A DNA stretch of 6,160 nucleotides, taken from an uncultured Lachnospiraceae bacterium. GTDB taxonomy: Bacteria > Bacillota > Clostridia > Lachnospirales > Lachnospiraceae. Made by a program: the position numbers and the translations under genes. Below the pieces are notes generated by a model. The model saw only the letters and a program-made list of their open reading frames with translations, ran no database searches and had not been told where the DNA came from. Below, piece by piece: positions 5,520 through 6,160 of this stretch (the first letter of the stretch is position 1; every line of letters begins with the position of its first letter). The DNA is taken from contig CAJTVL010000152.1 in NCBI GenBank assembly GCA_910579425.1, positions 1 through 6,160 of the forward strand. Reading direction: 5' to 3'.

Positions 5520-6160
5520 ATGAGCGTATCAGTAAGTGGTTTTGTCAGCAGCATAAAGAATGTTACCATTGCAACAACCGGAAAGGGAGAGCCGAACTGG
5601 TCTTACATACCATCTGCAGGGAAATCTAATAAATCGAAGGCGGAGTTTACCAGTGAAATCAAGGAACTGGCAAAAAGGGCAGCTCTGTCAACAAATAAAA
5701 CAGAATCAGAATATATTTCCAGACAGGTGCTCCAGTTAAGGGCGGAATATTTATCTGATGTTGCACCGGACAGGAAGATGTTGTATCAACAGGCTAAAAA
5801 TGCTATGAAAAATCAGAATAATAACCCTAAATGCAGAGGGATTGGGGAATTGACATTATTGGATTTTTTGGAGGCGGCTGATGGCAGGGGAAGCAGTCTT
5901 GCTGAAAAAAGGTTCGCATTGGCAGGTGGTGGCACGTTGACTTGCCCGATTTTAACAACGGGCGGTTATGGTGCTGTTATTGAATGCCAGGGTGTAAAAG
6001 CCCTGTCTAACACAGGCAACGGATGGAGCTATGAAATGACACCAGCAGAACTTGCTAAAAAAGATGAATTTTATTCTATCTATTGGACAGAGTATCGTTC
6101 TGTTAAGAACAGTGTAGGGGAAGAGCTTTCAGAACTGCCAGATTATCTGGAGGAGAAGCC
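5520..6160 (+). CDS. Conserved protein of unknown function, partial (3' end beyond the window; possibly DUF6033-like)
   Basis: An open frame of 213 codons starts at the ATG at 5520, with GGGGAGG 8 nt upstream, and continues past the end of the window. The product begins MSVSVSGFVSSIKN, has a lysine-rich helical region (about 35-100), a glycine-rich segment LAGGGTLTCPILTTGGYGAV, and then GNGWSYEMTPAELAKKDEFYSIYWTEYRSVKN. There is no signal peptide, membrane segment or recognised catalytic motif in the visible part. I do not firmly recognise the family; a resemblance to Lachnospiraceae DUF6033 proteins is recollection only. It lies 115 bp after the 4703 gene on the same strand, with an attenuator-like hairpin between, and is probably part of the same output unit. 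Because the C-terminus is missing, domain content may be incomplete. Confidence 0.85.
   Translation, partial: MSVSVSGFVSSIKNVTIATTGKGEPNWSYIPSAGKSNKSKAEFTSEIKELAKRAALSTNKTESEYISRQVLQLRAEYLSDVAPDRKMLYQQAKNAMKNQNNNPKCRGIGELTLLDFLEAADGRGSSLAEKRFALAGGGTLTCPILTTGGYGAVIECQGVKALSNTGNGWSYEMTPAELAKKDEFYSIYWTEYRSVKNSVGEELSELPDYLEEK

Noticed and set aside
5444..5629. A 61-residue open frame overlapping the start of the last gene
   Set aside because: The nearest ribosome-binding site is about 21 nt upstream, and the frame runs through the start of the better-supported 5520 gene.

Overview
The window looks like a Lachnospiraceae-type (Clostridia, Firmicutes) chromosome. This rests on strong GGAGG ribosome-binding sites, moderate-to-low GC, an HPK10-type sensor kinase with a LytTR regulator, and two cytoplasmic orphan proteins of a kind I associate with that family. 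No rRNA, tRNA or CRISPR is visible, and a species cannot be named from the sequence.

Layout. Positions 1-94 hold a possible promoter and the ribosome-binding site of a CPBP-family (Abi) membrane protease gene. That gene begins at a TTG at 95 and is split after codon 68 by a complete IS4-family insertion sequence at 300-1762. The element has 18-bp perfect terminal inverted repeats and a 9-bp target duplication (ATCTTTTTA). Removing the element and one duplicate restores an uninterrupted 268-residue protease ending at 2373. The insertion sequence carries a DDE transposase with the full YREK signature. It also has an inverted repeat around its internal promoter that resembles the IS10/IS50 protection against read-through transcription. 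The transposase reading frame lacks a good start, and a small frameshift near its N-terminus is likely.

Positions 2446-4489 encode a compact two-component system: a LytTR-family response regulator followed 4 bp later by a membrane-bound HPK10/GHKL sensor kinase. Then comes a 213-bp non-coding control region with several layers: two LytTR-like boxes 10 bp apart, a 20-bp tandem repeat in two copies, and a sequence resembling a sigma-28/SigD flagellar promoter. It precedes a 233-residue protein of uncertain family (4703-5404). After a 115-bp gap containing a hairpin and a duplicated ribosome-binding-site leader, a second orphan protein starts at 5520 and runs off the window.

Working model (inference). 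The kinase and regulator form a peptide-sensing switch, the CPBP protease may have processed or exported the signal or given self-protection, and the two orphan proteins are the regulated output. The insertion has knocked out the protease but left the regulator, kinase and outputs intact. No AgrB or AgrD-like signal gene is visible, so the signal is either encoded outside the window or is not an Agr-type peptide.
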